Source of the DNA: Frankiales bacterium
GTDB lineage: Bacteria; Actinomycetota; Actinomycetes; Mycobacteriales; SCTD01
Reading direction: 5' to 3'
Assembly: GCA_025464695.1 (NCBI GenBank)
Contig: JAODNQ010000262.1
Span: forward strand, 1-23,677
Length of the DNA stretch: 23,677 nucleotides
A model generated the notes under the pieces. It had not been told where the DNA came from. It ran no database searches and was given only the letters and a program-made list of their open reading frames with translations. The stretch's first letter is position 1; each line of letters starts with the position of its first letter. The position numbers and the translations under genes are program-made. This document shows, one piece after another, positions 1-6,585 of the stretch.

Positions 1-144
1 GTCGCCTGGCCCCTGCTCGCGGTGGCCGGCCTCACGGGGGCGAGCCTGCTGCTGCACCGGCTGCTGGTGCGCTGCGGGCTGGAGGTGCTGTTCCGGCCGC
101 CGCGGGCGCTCGCCGCCGGACGGCTAGCCTCCCGCGCATGCTGA
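1..144 (+). CDS. C-terminal end of a probable membrane protein (5' truncated by window)
   Basis: Reading from base 1 gives 47 residues ending in TGA at 142-144. The first half is hydrophobic ([16 protein letters not shown]) and is followed by an arginine-rich tail, as in a last transmembrane helix with a cytoplasmic end. The other forward frames give cysteine-, glycine- or arginine-rich products that look like shadows. The family cannot be identified from so little sequence. It lies just upstream of rfbA in the same direction, so a role in cell-surface polysaccharide is possible, but that is inference only. The stop overlaps the promoter box and short ORF that precede rfbA. Confidence 0.45.
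   Translation, partial: VAWPLLAVAGLTGASLLLHRLLVRCGLEVLFRPPRALAAGRLASRAC
125..137 (+). promoter_or_regulatory. Leaderless-type -10 box before the rfbA upstream ORF
   Basis: TAGCCT at 125-130 is followed by seven bases and then ATG at 138. This is the spacing of a -10 element whose transcript would start at or next to the A of the ATG. No Shine-Dalgarno sequence precedes the ATG. I see no convincing -35. Confidence 0.45.
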
Positions 145-170
145 CTCCTGCGCTCGCCCGCACCTCGTGA
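138..170 (+). CDS. Ten-residue upstream ORF overlapping the rfbA start
   Basis: ATG at 138 opens a 10-codon frame ([10 protein letters not shown]) whose TGA at 168-170 overlaps the rfbA GTG at 167-169 as GTGA. A TANNNT box lies seven bases before the ATG, and rfbA itself has no purine-rich ribosome site upstream. The arrangement fits a leaderless mini-ORF that delivers ribosomes to rfbA by termination-reinitiation. The peptide has no recognisable motif, and a chance frame of this length is easily possible. Confidence 0.35.
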   Translation: MLTPALARTS

Positions 171-1033
171 AGGGCATCGTCCTCGCCGGCGGCTCCGGCA
201 CTCGCCTGTACCCGATCACCCAGGGCGTCAGCAAGCAGCTGCTCCCGGTCTACGACAAGCCGATGGTCCACTACCCGCTGTCGACGCTGATGCTGGCCGG
301 CATCCAGGACATCCTCATCATCACGACGCCGCACGACCAGGACCAGTTCGTCCGGCTCCTCGGGGACGGCTCGCAGTACGGGTGCTCGTTCACCTACACG
401 GTGCAGCCCGAGCCCAACGGCCTGGCGGAGGCGTTCCTCCTCGGCCGGGACTTCGTCAGGAACGACAGCGTCAGCCTGGTCCTCGGCGACAACATCTTCT
501 ACGGGCACGAGTTCGGGCGGCAGCTCAAGCAGTACCGCAGCGTCGACGGCGGCGCCGTGTTCGCCTACCACGTGGCCGACCCCGAGCGGTACGGCGTCGT
601 CGAGTTCGACGACCAGCACCGGGCGGTCAGCGTCGAGGAGAAGCCGGAGCAGCCGCGGTCGAACTACGCGGTCGTGGGCCTGTACTTCTACGACAACGAC
701 GTCCTCGACATCGCCGCCTCGATCGAGCCGAGCCCGCGCGGGGAGCTCGAGATCACGACGGTCAACAACGTGTACCTGTCGCGGGGGAAGCTGCAGGTCG
801 CGGTCATGGACCGCGGCACCGCCTGGCTCGACACCGGCACGTTCGCCTCCCTCATGCAGGCGGGGCAGTTCGTGCAGGTCATCGAGGAGCGGCAGGCCCT
901 CAAGATCGGGTGCCTGGAGGAGATCGCCTGGCGGGAGGGGTTCATCGACGACGCCCAGCTCGAGCGCCTGGCCGCCCCCCTGGTGAAGAGCGGCTACGGC
1001 ACCTACCTCACCGGGCTGCTCGCCCGCAGCTGA
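167..1033 (+). CDS. rfbA: Glucose-1-phosphate thymidylyltransferase RfbA/RmlA
   Basis: This cytoplasmic enzyme makes dTDP-glucose from dTTP and glucose-1-phosphate, the first step to dTDP-rhamnose and other dTDP-sugars used in wall polysaccharide and glycosylated products. The 288-residue length is normal for the family. The nucleotide-binding signature GGSGTRLYP is at residues 8-16, followed by [26 protein letters not shown] carries the metal-binding aspartate, and VEEKP with the following [11 protein letters not shown] are typical of the sugar-binding core. The GTG at 167 is the only start that keeps the conserved N-terminus (MKGIVLAGG), but no Shine-Dalgarno precedes it; translation may depend on the short overlapping ORF upstream. 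No other rml genes lie in the window. A hairpin follows the stop immediately, so the gene probably ends its transcript here. Confidence 0.96.
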   Translation: MKGIVLAGGSGTRLYPITQGVSKQLLPVYDKPMVHYPLSTLMLAGIQDILIITTPHDQDQFVRLLGDGSQYGCSFTYTVQPEPNGLAEAFLLGRDFVRNDSVSLVLGDNIFYGHEFGRQLKQYRSVDGGAVFAYHVADPERYGVVEFDDQHRAVSVEEKPEQPRSNYAVVGLYFYDNDVLDIAASIEPSPRGELEITTVNNVYLSRGKLQVAVMDRGTAWLDTGTFASLMQAGQFVQVIEERQALKIGCLEEIAWREGFIDDAQLERLAAPLVKSGYGTYLTGLLARS

Positions 1034-1035
1034 CC

Positions 1036-1051
1036 CGCGGCCCCGGCCGCG
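1036..1051 (+). terminator. GC-rich hairpin after rfbA
   Basis: CGCGGCC at 1036-1042 is the exact reverse complement of GGCCGCG at 1045-1051. The hairpin begins three bases after the rfbA stop and is followed by GCGCTT. It is a plausible intrinsic-type terminator without a U-tract, sitting directly before the next promoter box. Confidence 0.5.
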
Positions 1052-1055
1052 CGCT

Positions 1056-1067
1056 TACGCTGTCGGG
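1056..1067 (+). promoter_or_regulatory. Leaderless-type -10 box for the DUF5703 gene
   Basis: TACGCT at 1056-1061, then six bases, then GTG at 1068. No Shine-Dalgarno is present, so the mRNA probably starts at the start codon. A clear -35 is not visible. Confidence 0.5.
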
Positions 1068-1259
1068 GTGGAGTACGAGTTCCGGCGGGTGCCGATCCCC
1101 GCGGACGCCGACCGGCAGAAGACCCGCGAGCTGCTGGCCCTGCACGCCGAGTTCGGCGACTGGGAGCTGGCCGTGCACCGCATCTGGTCCGACGGCCGGC
1201 GCGAGGTCACGGTCAAGCGGCGGGTGCGGGACCACCCGATGCCGCCGCTCATGACCTGA
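1068..1259 (+). CDS. Small DUF5703-family protein
   Basis: A 63-residue protein starting MEYEFRRVPIP, with the pattern LLALHAEFGDWELAVHRIWSDGRREVTVKRRV written here only in part: a core HAEFGDWEL followed by a basic strand EVTVKRRVR. I recognise this as the actinobacterial DUF5703 type, usually about 60 residues; its function is unknown. There is no signal peptide or membrane segment. In other actinobacteria, as I recall, this gene often lies beside an M20 peptidase gene, and that is the case here, where the two converge tail to tail with a four-base gap. Translation appears leaderless from GTG. The alternating charged and hydrophobic pattern suggests a compact alpha/beta fold, but this is inference. 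Confidence 0.85.
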   Translation: MEYEFRRVPIPADADRQKTRELLALHAEFGDWELAVHRIWSDGRREVTVKRRVRDHPMPPLMT

Positions 1260-1275
1260 GCTCTCAGCTCAGGTC
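1253..1275. terminator. Perfect palindrome spanning two convergent stop codons
   Basis: GACCTGAGCT at 1253-1262 is the exact reverse complement of AGCTCAGGTC at 1266-1275, with a three-base loop CTC. The plus-strand TGA (1257-1259) and the minus-strand TGA (1264-1266) both fall inside it. A 10-bp stem readable from either side fits a bidirectional terminator lacking a U-tract, as is common in actinobacteria. Confidence 0.65.
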
Positions 1276-2571
1276 GAGGAACCGGTCCAGCACCCGCGTC
1301 CCGAACTTCAGGCTCTCCAGCGGCACCCGCTCGTCGACGCCGTGGAACATGCCGGAGAAGTCGAGGTCCGCGGGCAGCCGCAGCGGGGCGAAGCCGAACC
1401 CGCGGATGCCCAGCCGGCTGAAGCTCTTCGCGTCGGTGCCGCCCGACAGCGTGTAGGGCACGGGGCGTGCCCCGGCGTCCTCGGCCTTGAGCGAGGCGAC
1501 CATCGCGTCGACCAGCGAGCCCTCGAACTCGGTCTCGAGGGCGATGTCGTAGTGCACGTACTCGCGGGTGATGCCGGCGCCGAGCACGGCGTCGAGCTCG
1601 CGCTCGAAGTCGTCTTGGTGGCCCGGGAGGAAGCGGCCGTCGACCATAGCGTGCGCCCGCTGCGGGATGACGTTGTGCTTGTACCCGGCGTCGAGCATGG
1701 TCGGGTTCGCGGTGTTGCGCAGGGTCGCGCCGACGATCCGGGCCAGCGGCCCGAGCAGCTTGACGGTGGCCTCCATGTCCTCGGCGTCGAGCTCCACGCC
1801 GAAGGCGTCGCTGACCTCGTCGAGGAAGCGGCGCACGGTCGGCGTCACGTGGATCGGGAACTGGTGGGAGCCGAGCCGGGCGACCGCCTCGCACAGCCGC
1901 GTCACGGCGTTGTCGCTGGACAGCATCGACCCGTGGCCGGCGGTGCCCTCGGCGGTCAGCCGCATCCAGGCCATGCCCTTCTGGGCCGTCTCGATGAGGT
2001 ACAGCCGGACGTCGTCGTCGACGGACAGCGAGAAGCCGCCGACCTCGCTGATCGCCTCGGTGCAGCCGTCGAACAGCTGCGGCTGCTTCTCGACCAGCCA
2101 CTGCGCGCCGTGCACGCCGCCGGCCTCCTCGTCGGCGACGAAGGCCAGGACGACGTCACGCGGAGGCTTGCGCCCGGCCCGTACGCGGTCGCGCACGACG
2201 GCCAGTGTCATCGCGTCCATGTCCTTCATGTCGACGGCGCCGCGGCCCCACAGGCAGCCGTCGGCGATCTCGCCCGCGAACGGGTCGTAGCGCCACTCCT
2301 TGGGCTCGGCGGGCACGACGTCGAGGTGGCCGTGGACGAGCAGCGCGTCGCGGGAGGTGTCCTCGCCCTCCCACCGCGCGACGACGCTCGCCCGGCCGGG
2401 CTGCGACTCGAAGACCTGCGGCTCGAGGCCGACCTCGGCGAGCTTCTCGGCGACGTACTCGGCGGCGGCCCGCTCCCCCGGGCCTCGGCCGGTGCCGTCG
2501 TTGACGCTCTCGAAGCGGAGGAGGTCGCGGCAGAGGTCGACGACCTCGTCCTGGGCGCTCGGGTGCGGCAC
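1264..2571 (-). CDS. M20-family metallopeptidase/deacylase
   Basis: A zinc-dependent amidohydrolase of the M20/M25/M40 group (ArgE, DapE and carboxypeptidase relatives), about 435 residues. Visible metal-site motifs in order are HGHLDVVP, GRGAVDMKDM (bridging aspartate), DEEAGG (catalytic glutamate and ligand), SEVGGFS and, near the C-terminus, MFHGVDERVPLE (last histidine). The insert between the second and third motifs fits the dimerisation lid domain. The start chosen is GTG at 2571 (MPHPSAQDEVVDLC), because GGAGGAG lies seven bases upstream; a longer frame from 2607 has no such site and adds twelve unlikely residues. A box TACGGT at 2606-2611 could be its -10. Substrate cannot be told from sequence; members are often labelled dipeptidase or N-acyl-amino-acid deacylase. 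It converges on the DUF5703 gene and diverges from the PsiE-like gene. Confidence 0.9.
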   Translation of the reverse strand: MPHPSAQDEVVDLCRDLLRFESVNDGTGRGPGERAAAEYVAEKLAEVGLEPQVFESQPGRASVVARWEGEDTSRDALLVHGHLDVVPAEPKEWRYDPFAGEIADGCLWGRGAVDMKDMDAMTLAVVRDRVRAGRKPPRDVVLAFVADEEAGGVHGAQWLVEKQPQLFDGCTEAISEVGGFSLSVDDDVRLYLIETAQKGMAWMRLTAEGTAGHGSMLSSDNAVTRLCEAVARLGSHQFPIHVTPTVRRFLDEVSDAFGVELDAEDMEATVKLLGPLARIVGATLRNTANPTMLDAGYKHNVIPQRAHAMVDGRFLPGHQDDFERELDAVLGAGITREYVHYDIALETEFEGSLVDAMVASLKAEDAGARPVPYTLSGGTDAKSFSRLGIRGFGFAPLRLPADLDFSGMFHGVDERVPLESLKFGTRVLDRFLDLS

Positions 2572-2618
2572 GGCTGCTCCTCCGACGGACGGCTGGGGTG
2601 CCTGCACCGTACGTGGGG

Positions 2619-2630
2619 CAGGCTGGGCGC
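2619..2630 (+). promoter_or_regulatory. Possible leaderless-type -10 box for the PsiE-like gene
   Basis: CAGGCT at 2619-2624, then six bases and ATG at 2631. It deviates from TANNNT at the first base, so the call is weaker than the others. It lies back to back with the putative M20 promoter (TACGGT on the minus strand, 2606-2611). Confidence 0.3.
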
Positions 2631-3125
2631 ATGTCGGACCAGCGCACCCCCGCGCGCGTGCGGCTCGGCGACCGCCTGTTCGCTCTCGTCGAGGACGTCG
2701 TCTACGTCGCCATCGCCGTGCTGCTCGCGGCCAGCGCCGGCGTCGTCCTGGTGCACGCCGCGATCGGCGCGGTCCGGTCGGCAGGGTCGGACGAGAGCGA
2801 CGCGATGGTCGAGGTGCTGGACCGGCTGCTGCTCGTGTTCATCTTCGTCGAGCTGCTCTACGCCGTCCGCACGACGCTCAAGGAGCGGCAGATCGTCGCG
2901 GAGCCGTTCCTGGTGGCCGGGATCCTGACGGCGATCAAGGAGATCGTGGTGCTGTCGGTGAAGGCGCCGAGCGAGTACCTGGACGACGGGCCGACGTTCG
3001 CCCGTGCCATGGTCGAGATCGGCATCCTCGGCGCGCTCGTCCTGGTGCTCTCGGGTGCGGCCGTGCTGCTGCGGCGCAAGGAGAAGGAGCCCGAGGAGGG
3101 CTCGAACGACCGGTCCGCCGGGTAG
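2631..3125 (+). CDS. PsiE-like membrane protein
   Basis: A 164-residue integral membrane protein with four hydrophobic segments: roughly residues 20-43 (VVYVAIAVLLAASAGVVLVH), 61-80 (LLLVFIFVELLYAV), 90-112 and 128-148 (IGILGALVLVLSGAAVLL). The conserved middle, FVELLYAVRTTLKERQIVAEPFL followed by AIKEIVVLS, is characteristic of the phosphate-starvation-inducible PsiE family, cut here to short pieces. The PsiE function is not known; the Escherichia coli member is induced by phosphate limitation, but no Pho box is visible here. ATG at 2631 was chosen over an in-frame GTG at 2598, since the added residues would lie across the promoter. The gene probably shares a transcript with the next one, 30 bases downstream. 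Confidence 0.85.
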   Translation: MSDQRTPARVRLGDRLFALVEDVVYVAIAVLLAASAGVVLVHAAIGAVRSAGSDESDAMVEVLDRLLLVFIFVELLYAVRTTLKERQIVAEPFLVAGILTAIKEIVVLSVKAPSEYLDDGPTFARAMVEIGILGALVLVLSGAAVLLRRKEKEPEEGSNDRSAG

Positions 3126-3155
3126 GGCGCAGCCAGGTCCAGCGAGGGAGCAGCA

Positions 3156-4076
3156 GTGCAGGTCACGGTCGAGGCGTCGCGGGCGCTCGTGTTCGACGAC
3201 GGCACCCCCGTCCGGGCGGCGTCGGCGCTGGCGCGGCTGGGCGACGGCTGGCTGGTCGCCCAGGACGACGCCACGCACGGCGCCTGGGTCCGCCCCAGCG
3301 GCACGAGCCGGCTGCGGCTGCTGCCCGCCGTGCAGGGCCTCGACACGTTCAGCGAGGCCGAGGGCACCAAGGCGCTCAAGCCCGACCTCGAGGCCGCCTG
3401 CGGGCTGGTCGGCGAGGGGCTCACCGGCGTGCTGCTGCTGGGCTCCGGGTCCACCGCCGCCCGCCGCGGCGGCGTGCTCGTCCTCGAGCGCGACGGCGAG
3501 CCGCTCGTGACCTCCGCCGAGCTCGGTCCGCTCTACGAGGCCGTGCAGCGCGCGCTCGGGCTGGACGACGGGGAGCTGGACGTCGAGGGCGTGGCCCGCA
3601 ACGGCGACGTCGTCCGCTGGTTCTCCCGGGGCAACCCCGAGGCCGGCGTCCCGGACGGCAGCGTCGACGTCGGCCTGCCCGGCCTGCTCGAGGCGCTGCG
3701 CGGGCAGCGCGACCCGGCCGACGTCCCCCTGCAGGCGGCGCGCCGCTACGACCTCGGCGTGCTGGGCGGGCTGCGGCTCTCGGCCACCGACGCCGTCGCG
3801 CTGCCCGGCGGGCGGGTCCTGCTGAGCGCCGCCGCCGAGGACACGCCGAACGCGGTCGACGACGGCCCGGTGCGCGGCTCCGCCCTGGCCCTGCTGGAGG
3901 ACGACCGCGTGCTCGACGTCGCCGCCCTGCCGCTGCTCGAGGGGGTCGTGCAGAAGGTCGAGGGCCTGGGCGTGCTGTCGCTGGACGACGTCGGTGCCCG
4001 GCTGCTCGCCGTCGTCGACGCCGACGACCCGGCCGCGGCGTCGCTGGAGCTGACCCTGCGGGTGGTCTGGGGCTAG
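3156..4076 (+). CDS. Protein of unknown function, possible beta-propeller-like fold
   Basis: A 306-residue cytoplasmic protein without signal peptide or membrane helices. It is built of short repeated strand-turn units (GWLVAQDDATHGAWV, GGVLVLERDGEPLV, ALALLEDDRVLDVAAL) as in a propeller or beta-sandwich protein. I believe it belongs to an uncharacterised actinobacterial family (DUF6929/DUF6910 type), but am not certain. The phrase ARRYDLGVLGGLRLSATDAVALPG is cut here to its ends: ARRYDLG and LSATDAVALPGG. The start is GTG at 3156, five bases after GAGGGAG. It follows the PsiE-like gene by 30 bases and probably forms an operon with it. Its TAG stop overlaps the stop of the convergent PLP-enzyme gene on CTAG (4073-4076). 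No catalytic residues can be assigned. Confidence 0.75.
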   Translation: MQVTVEASRALVFDDGTPVRAASALARLGDGWLVAQDDATHGAWVRPSGTSRLRLLPAVQGLDTFSEAEGTKALKPDLEAACGLVGEGLTGVLLLGSGSTAARRGGVLVLERDGEPLVTSAELGPLYEAVQRALGLDDGELDVEGVARNGDVVRWFSRGNPEAGVPDGSVDVGLPGLLEALRGQRDPADVPLQAARRYDLGVLGGLRLSATDAVALPGGRVLLSAAAEDTPNAVDDGPVRGSALALLEDDRVLDVAALPLLEGVVQKVEGLGVLSLDDVGARLLAVVDADDPAAASLELTLRVVWG

Positions 4077-5347
4077 GACTCCGCCGGCAGGGTCGCCCCG
4101 TAGGTGGCGTCGGCGCCGGCGCCCGTCCGGCCGGCCCGTACCTCGTCGGCGGCCGCGGCGAGGTCGCGCAGGAGGTCGTCGGCGACCTTCGCGTGGATCG
4201 GCGACAGCATGAGGTGCAGCCCGCCCGGCTGCCGGTCGGGGTACCAGCCGCGCTCCCCCAGGGCGTCCGCGACGGCCTCCATGTCGAGACCGGTGTCGCT
4301 GCTGACCTCGAAGACGCTGAACAGCGGGGGCGCCGTCACGCGGAGCCCCTCGATCGCGGCGATGCCCTCGACGAGGCGGTCACGGGTGTCGCGCACGACC
4401 GCCGCCAGCCGCACGTAGCCGTCCTCGCCCAGGCTGCGCAGGGCCGCCCAGGCGCCCGCGATGGGCGGAGCCGGCCGGGTGCCGGCCGCCGTCGGGGAGC
4501 CGTACATGCCGCCGCCCCAGGCGCCGTCGTCGAACCACCACTGCTTCCAGTACAGGTCGAGGTCGCGGTAGAGCAGGACGCTGGCGCCCTTGAACGCGTA
4601 CCCGTACTTGTGGACGTCCGCGCTGATGCTCGTCACGCCCTCGACCCGGAAGTCCCACGGCGGCACGGGCTCGCCGATCCGCTCCCAGAAGGGCAGGAGC
4701 AGCCCGCCGAGGCAGGCGTCGACGTGGCACAGGAAGCCTCGCGCGTGCGCGACGGCGGCGACCGCGGGCACGTCGTCCATGACCCCGTACGGGTAGTTGG
4801 GGGCGCTGGCCACGACCATGGCGGTGGTCTCGTCGCAGGCCGCCTCCAGCGCCGCGACGTCGAGCCGCTTGTCCTCCCCCACCGGCACCCGCACCTGGCG
4901 GACGCCGAGCAGGTGGCAGGCCTTGGCGAAGGCGGGGTGCGCCGTGATGCCGGTGACGATGCTCGGGGAGGCGACGCCCTTCTCCCGGGCGACCTCGCGG
5001 GCCACGAAGACCGACAGCAGGATCGACTCGGTGCCGCCGCTGGTCAGGCCCCCGTTGCCCGGCGTGCCGTGGAACAGGCCGAGCACGGTGTCGGCGACCT
5101 CGCGCTCCAGCCGTGCCAGCGACGGGAACCGGAACGGGTTCAGCGCGTTCTCGGCCAGGTACTCGCGGCCGACGGCGGCGAGGGTCTCCTCGAGCTCCTC
5201 GTCGTCCGGGTTGTAGACCAGGCCGAAGATGCGGCCGCCCCGCCAGTCGGCGTCGTCGTGCCGGTTGGCCCGCAGCTCGGCGAGCAGCTGCTCCCGGGGC
5301 ACCCCGTGCGGGGGCAGGACGGCGGGGACGGCGTCGGGCTCGGTCAC
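4073..5347 (-). CDS. Sphingosine-1-phosphate lyase-like PLP-dependent decarboxylase
   Basis: A 424-residue fold-type I PLP enzyme of the group II decarboxylase superfamily. Several stretches match sphingosine-1-phosphate lyase more closely than glutamate decarboxylase: NPFRFPSLARLEREV, TSGGTESILLSVF, HVDACLGGLLLPF, FRVEGVTSISADVHKYGYA and YGSPTAAGTRP. The PLP lysine is K247 in DVHKYGY and the PLP-ring aspartate is in HVDACLGG. The membrane anchor of the eukaryotic enzyme is absent, so it should be soluble. The reaction would be cleavage of a phosphorylated long-chain base to an aldehyde and phosphoethanolamine; real substrate is unproven, and a simple amino-acid decarboxylase remains possible. 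GTG at 5347 is preceded by AGCAGGAGGA, and a TAGACT -10 box lies at 5378-5383. It is divergent from the sulfur operon, and a ceramidase gene lies 6 kb away. Confidence 0.88.
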   Translation of the reverse strand: MTEPDAVPAVLPPHGVPREQLLAELRANRHDDADWRGGRIFGLVYNPDDEELEETLAAVGREYLAENALNPFRFPSLARLEREVADTVLGLFHGTPGNGGLTSGGTESILLSVFVAREVAREKGVASPSIVTGITAHPAFAKACHLLGVRQVRVPVGEDKRLDVAALEAACDETTAMVVASAPNYPYGVMDDVPAVAAVAHARGFLCHVDACLGGLLLPFWERIGEPVPPWDFRVEGVTSISADVHKYGYAFKGASVLLYRDLDLYWKQWWFDDGAWGGGMYGSPTAAGTRPAPPIAGAWAALRSLGEDGYVRLAAVVRDTRDRLVEGIAAIEGLRVTAPPLFSVFEVSSDTGLDMEAVADALGERGWYPDRQPGGLHLMLSPIHAKVADDLLRDLAAAADEVRAGRTGAGADATYGATLPAES

Positions 5348-5377
5348 GGGTCCTCCTGCTGTACGGGCGTTCAGCCG

Positions 5378-5383
5378 AGTCTA
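5378..5383 (-). promoter_or_regulatory. -10 box of the S1P-lyase-like gene
   Basis: TAGACT read on the minus strand. A start about seven bases downstream would give a leader of roughly 24 nt containing the strong AGGAGGA ribosome site at 5351-5357. Confidence 0.5.
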
Positions 5384-5389
5384 GGAGCC

Positions 5390-5411
5390 CGTGGCCCACG
5401 TCACCCGGGTG
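5390..5411. promoter_or_regulatory. Two short palindromes in the divergent promoter region
   Basis: CGTGG-C-CCACG at 5390-5400 and CACCCGGGTG at 5402-5411 are both perfect. They lie between the -10 box of the minus-strand lyase gene and the TTGACA of the leader-peptide operon, where an operator would be expected. Short palindromes are common in GC-rich DNA, so binding is only a possibility. Confidence 0.3.
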
Positions 5412-5427
5412 TTCCTGAGTGATCTGG

Positions 5428-5463
5428 TTGACAACGCGGTCCGCCGACAGCGACAGTGCTGCC
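5428..5463 (+). promoter_or_regulatory. Promoter of the leader peptide-tau operon
   Basis: A full consensus -35 TTGACA at 5428-5433, an 18-base spacer and a -10-like GACAGT at 5452-5457 place the transcript start six bases later, at the ATG of the leader peptide (5464). The leader ORF has no Shine-Dalgarno, so it is probably translated from a leaderless mRNA. Confidence 0.55.
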
Positions 5464-5562
5464 ATGACGAGGTCCGCCGGCGCGAGCAGGACGGGCGACC
5501 CGCTGGTCGCCCGGCTGCACGTCGACCTGTGCCGCCGGTCCAGCGCTGCCTGTCCGGCCTGA
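5464..5562 (+). CDS. Cysteine-containing sulfur leader peptide
   Basis: A 32-residue ORF ending in TGA at 5560-5562. Its C-terminal half contains RLHVDLCRRSSAACP, matching the core of short leader peptides annotated upstream of sulfur uptake and assimilation genes in many actinobacteria (HVDLxRxxSAxC pattern, as I recall it). Cysteines are C23 and C30, at codons 5530-5532 and 5551-5553, near the end, where a ribosome short of Cys-tRNA would pause. In mycobacteria, leaderless cysteine-rich short ORFs have been shown to act as cysteine-responsive attenuators of the downstream operon; this one lies 95 bases before a TauD-like gene and its ABC transporter. The peptide itself is probably only a regulatory readout. 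It is too short for routine gene callers and is easily missed. Confidence 0.8.
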   Translation: MTRSAGASRTGDPLVARLHVDLCRRSSAACPA

Positions 5563-5657
5563 CGCTCCCGCCCCGCCCGCGCCGTGTCCCGGCGCCCTGC
5601 GCTGCGTGTCCCTCGCCCCTGCCGGCCGTCGCCGCTGCCCCCTGCCTGGAGCCCCCC
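5563..5657 (+). promoter_or_regulatory. A-free, C-rich attenuation region between leader peptide and tauD
   Basis: These 95 bases contain 54 C, 27 G, 13 T and one A (5650, in the ribosome site). Positions 5563-5649 have no A at all. GCTCC at 5564-5568, just after the leader stop, and TCCAG at 5539-5543, between the two Cys codons, can each pair with the tauD ribosome site GGAG (5648-5651). A ribosome paused at C30 would cover the first of these. A C-rich, poorly structured RNA is also the type of sequence loaded by Rho. Either mechanism is inference, and five-base pairings are weak evidence. Confidence 0.45.
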
Positions 5658-6551
5658 GTGACCGTCCTGTCCGAACGTCCCGTCAGCAGCCTGTCCGCAC
5701 CTCCTCACGGCCCCGACCTCGGCGTCGAGCGCCTCGGTCCGAGCTTCGGCGCCGTCCTGCACGACATCGACCTCGCCCGCGCCACCGACGACCAGGTGGC
5801 CCGGGTGAGCGCCGCCCTCACCGAGCACAAGGTGCTGTTCTTCCGCGGCCAGTCCCTCGACGCCGACAGCCTGGTCGCCCTCGGGAGCCGGCTCGGCGAG
5901 CTGACCTCGAGCCACCCGGTCCGCGAGGGCCTGGACGACGCGCACCCCGAGATCTACGAGCTCGACAGCTACGACGGCGGGTTCGCCGACGTCTGGCACA
6001 CCGACGTCACCTTCGTGCAGCGGCCGCCGAAGGCGAGCGTGCTGCGGGCCGTCACCCTCCCCCCGTACGGCGGCGACACGAACTGGGCCGACCTCGAGCT
6101 GGCCTACGCGTCGCTGTCCGCCCCCCTGCAGCGCCTCGCCGACGAGCTCACCGCCGTCCACGACGGCAACGAGGAGTGGGGCTACTACCTGGCGCAGCGC
6201 CGGCAGGGCCAGGGCAGCGTGTGGGACGGCGAGGTCGTGCAGCGGCTCGAGCCGGTCGAGCACCCCGTCGTGCGGGTGCACCCCGAGACGGGCCGCAGGT
6301 CGCTGTTCGTCAACCCCGGGTTCACCACCCACCTGAAGGATCTGAGCAAGGCCGAGAGCCGCGGCCTGCTGGACGTCTTCTTCGCCCACCTCACCAAGCC
6401 CGAGCACGTCGTGCGGCACCGCTGGGCGCTCGGCGACGTCGCGATGTGGGACAACCGCAGCACGGCCCACTACGCGAACCGCGACTACGGCGACGCCCGC
6501 CGTGTCATGCAGCGCGTGACCCTGCGCGGCGACGCGCCCGTCGGTCCCTGA
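5658..6551 (+). CDS. tauD: TauD/TfdA-family Fe(II)/2-oxoglutarate dioxygenase
   Basis: A 297-residue non-heme iron oxygenase that would hydroxylate taurine, an alkanesulfonate or an alkyl sulfate so that sulfite or sulfate is released for cysteine synthesis. The iron triad is visible: H114 and D116 in DVWHTDVTF and H271 in NRSTAHYANRDY; RRVMQRVTLRG near the end holds the arginine that binds 2-oxoglutarate. The start is GTG at 5658, six bases after GGAG; the open frame continues upstream to 5391, but that part is the leader region read in another frame. It is the first structural gene after a cysteine leader peptide and is followed by binding protein, ATPase and permease genes. Whether the natural substrate is taurine or another organosulfur compound (AtsK-like) cannot be settled here. 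Confidence 0.88.
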   Translation: MTVLSERPVSSLSAPPHGPDLGVERLGPSFGAVLHDIDLARATDDQVARVSAALTEHKVLFFRGQSLDADSLVALGSRLGELTSSHPVREGLDDAHPEIYELDSYDGGFADVWHTDVTFVQRPPKASVLRAVTLPPYGGDTNWADLELAYASLSAPLQRLADELTAVHDGNEEWGYYLAQRRQGQGSVWDGEVVQRLEPVEHPVVRVHPETGRRSLFVNPGFTTHLKDLSKAESRGLLDVFFAHLTKPEHVVRHRWALGDVAMWDNRSTAHYANRDYGDARRVMQRVTLRGDAPVGP

Positions 6552-6585
6552 CCGGCCCTCCCCCAGCCCCCTCAGACCCCCCTGC

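Noticed and set aside
2572..2607. Earlier GTG start of the M20 peptidase
   Set aside because: GGAGGAG lies at the right distance from GTG 2571, and the extra residues show no family similarity.
2300..5422. 1040-codon open frame on the plus strand
   Set aside because: It crosses several well-supported genes on both strands and its product is compositionally biased. It is a shadow.
5391..5657. N-terminal extension of the TauD-like protein
   Set aside because: The upstream part is the leader peptide and its regulatory region read in another frame. The ribosome site GGAG and the family length support GTG at 5658.
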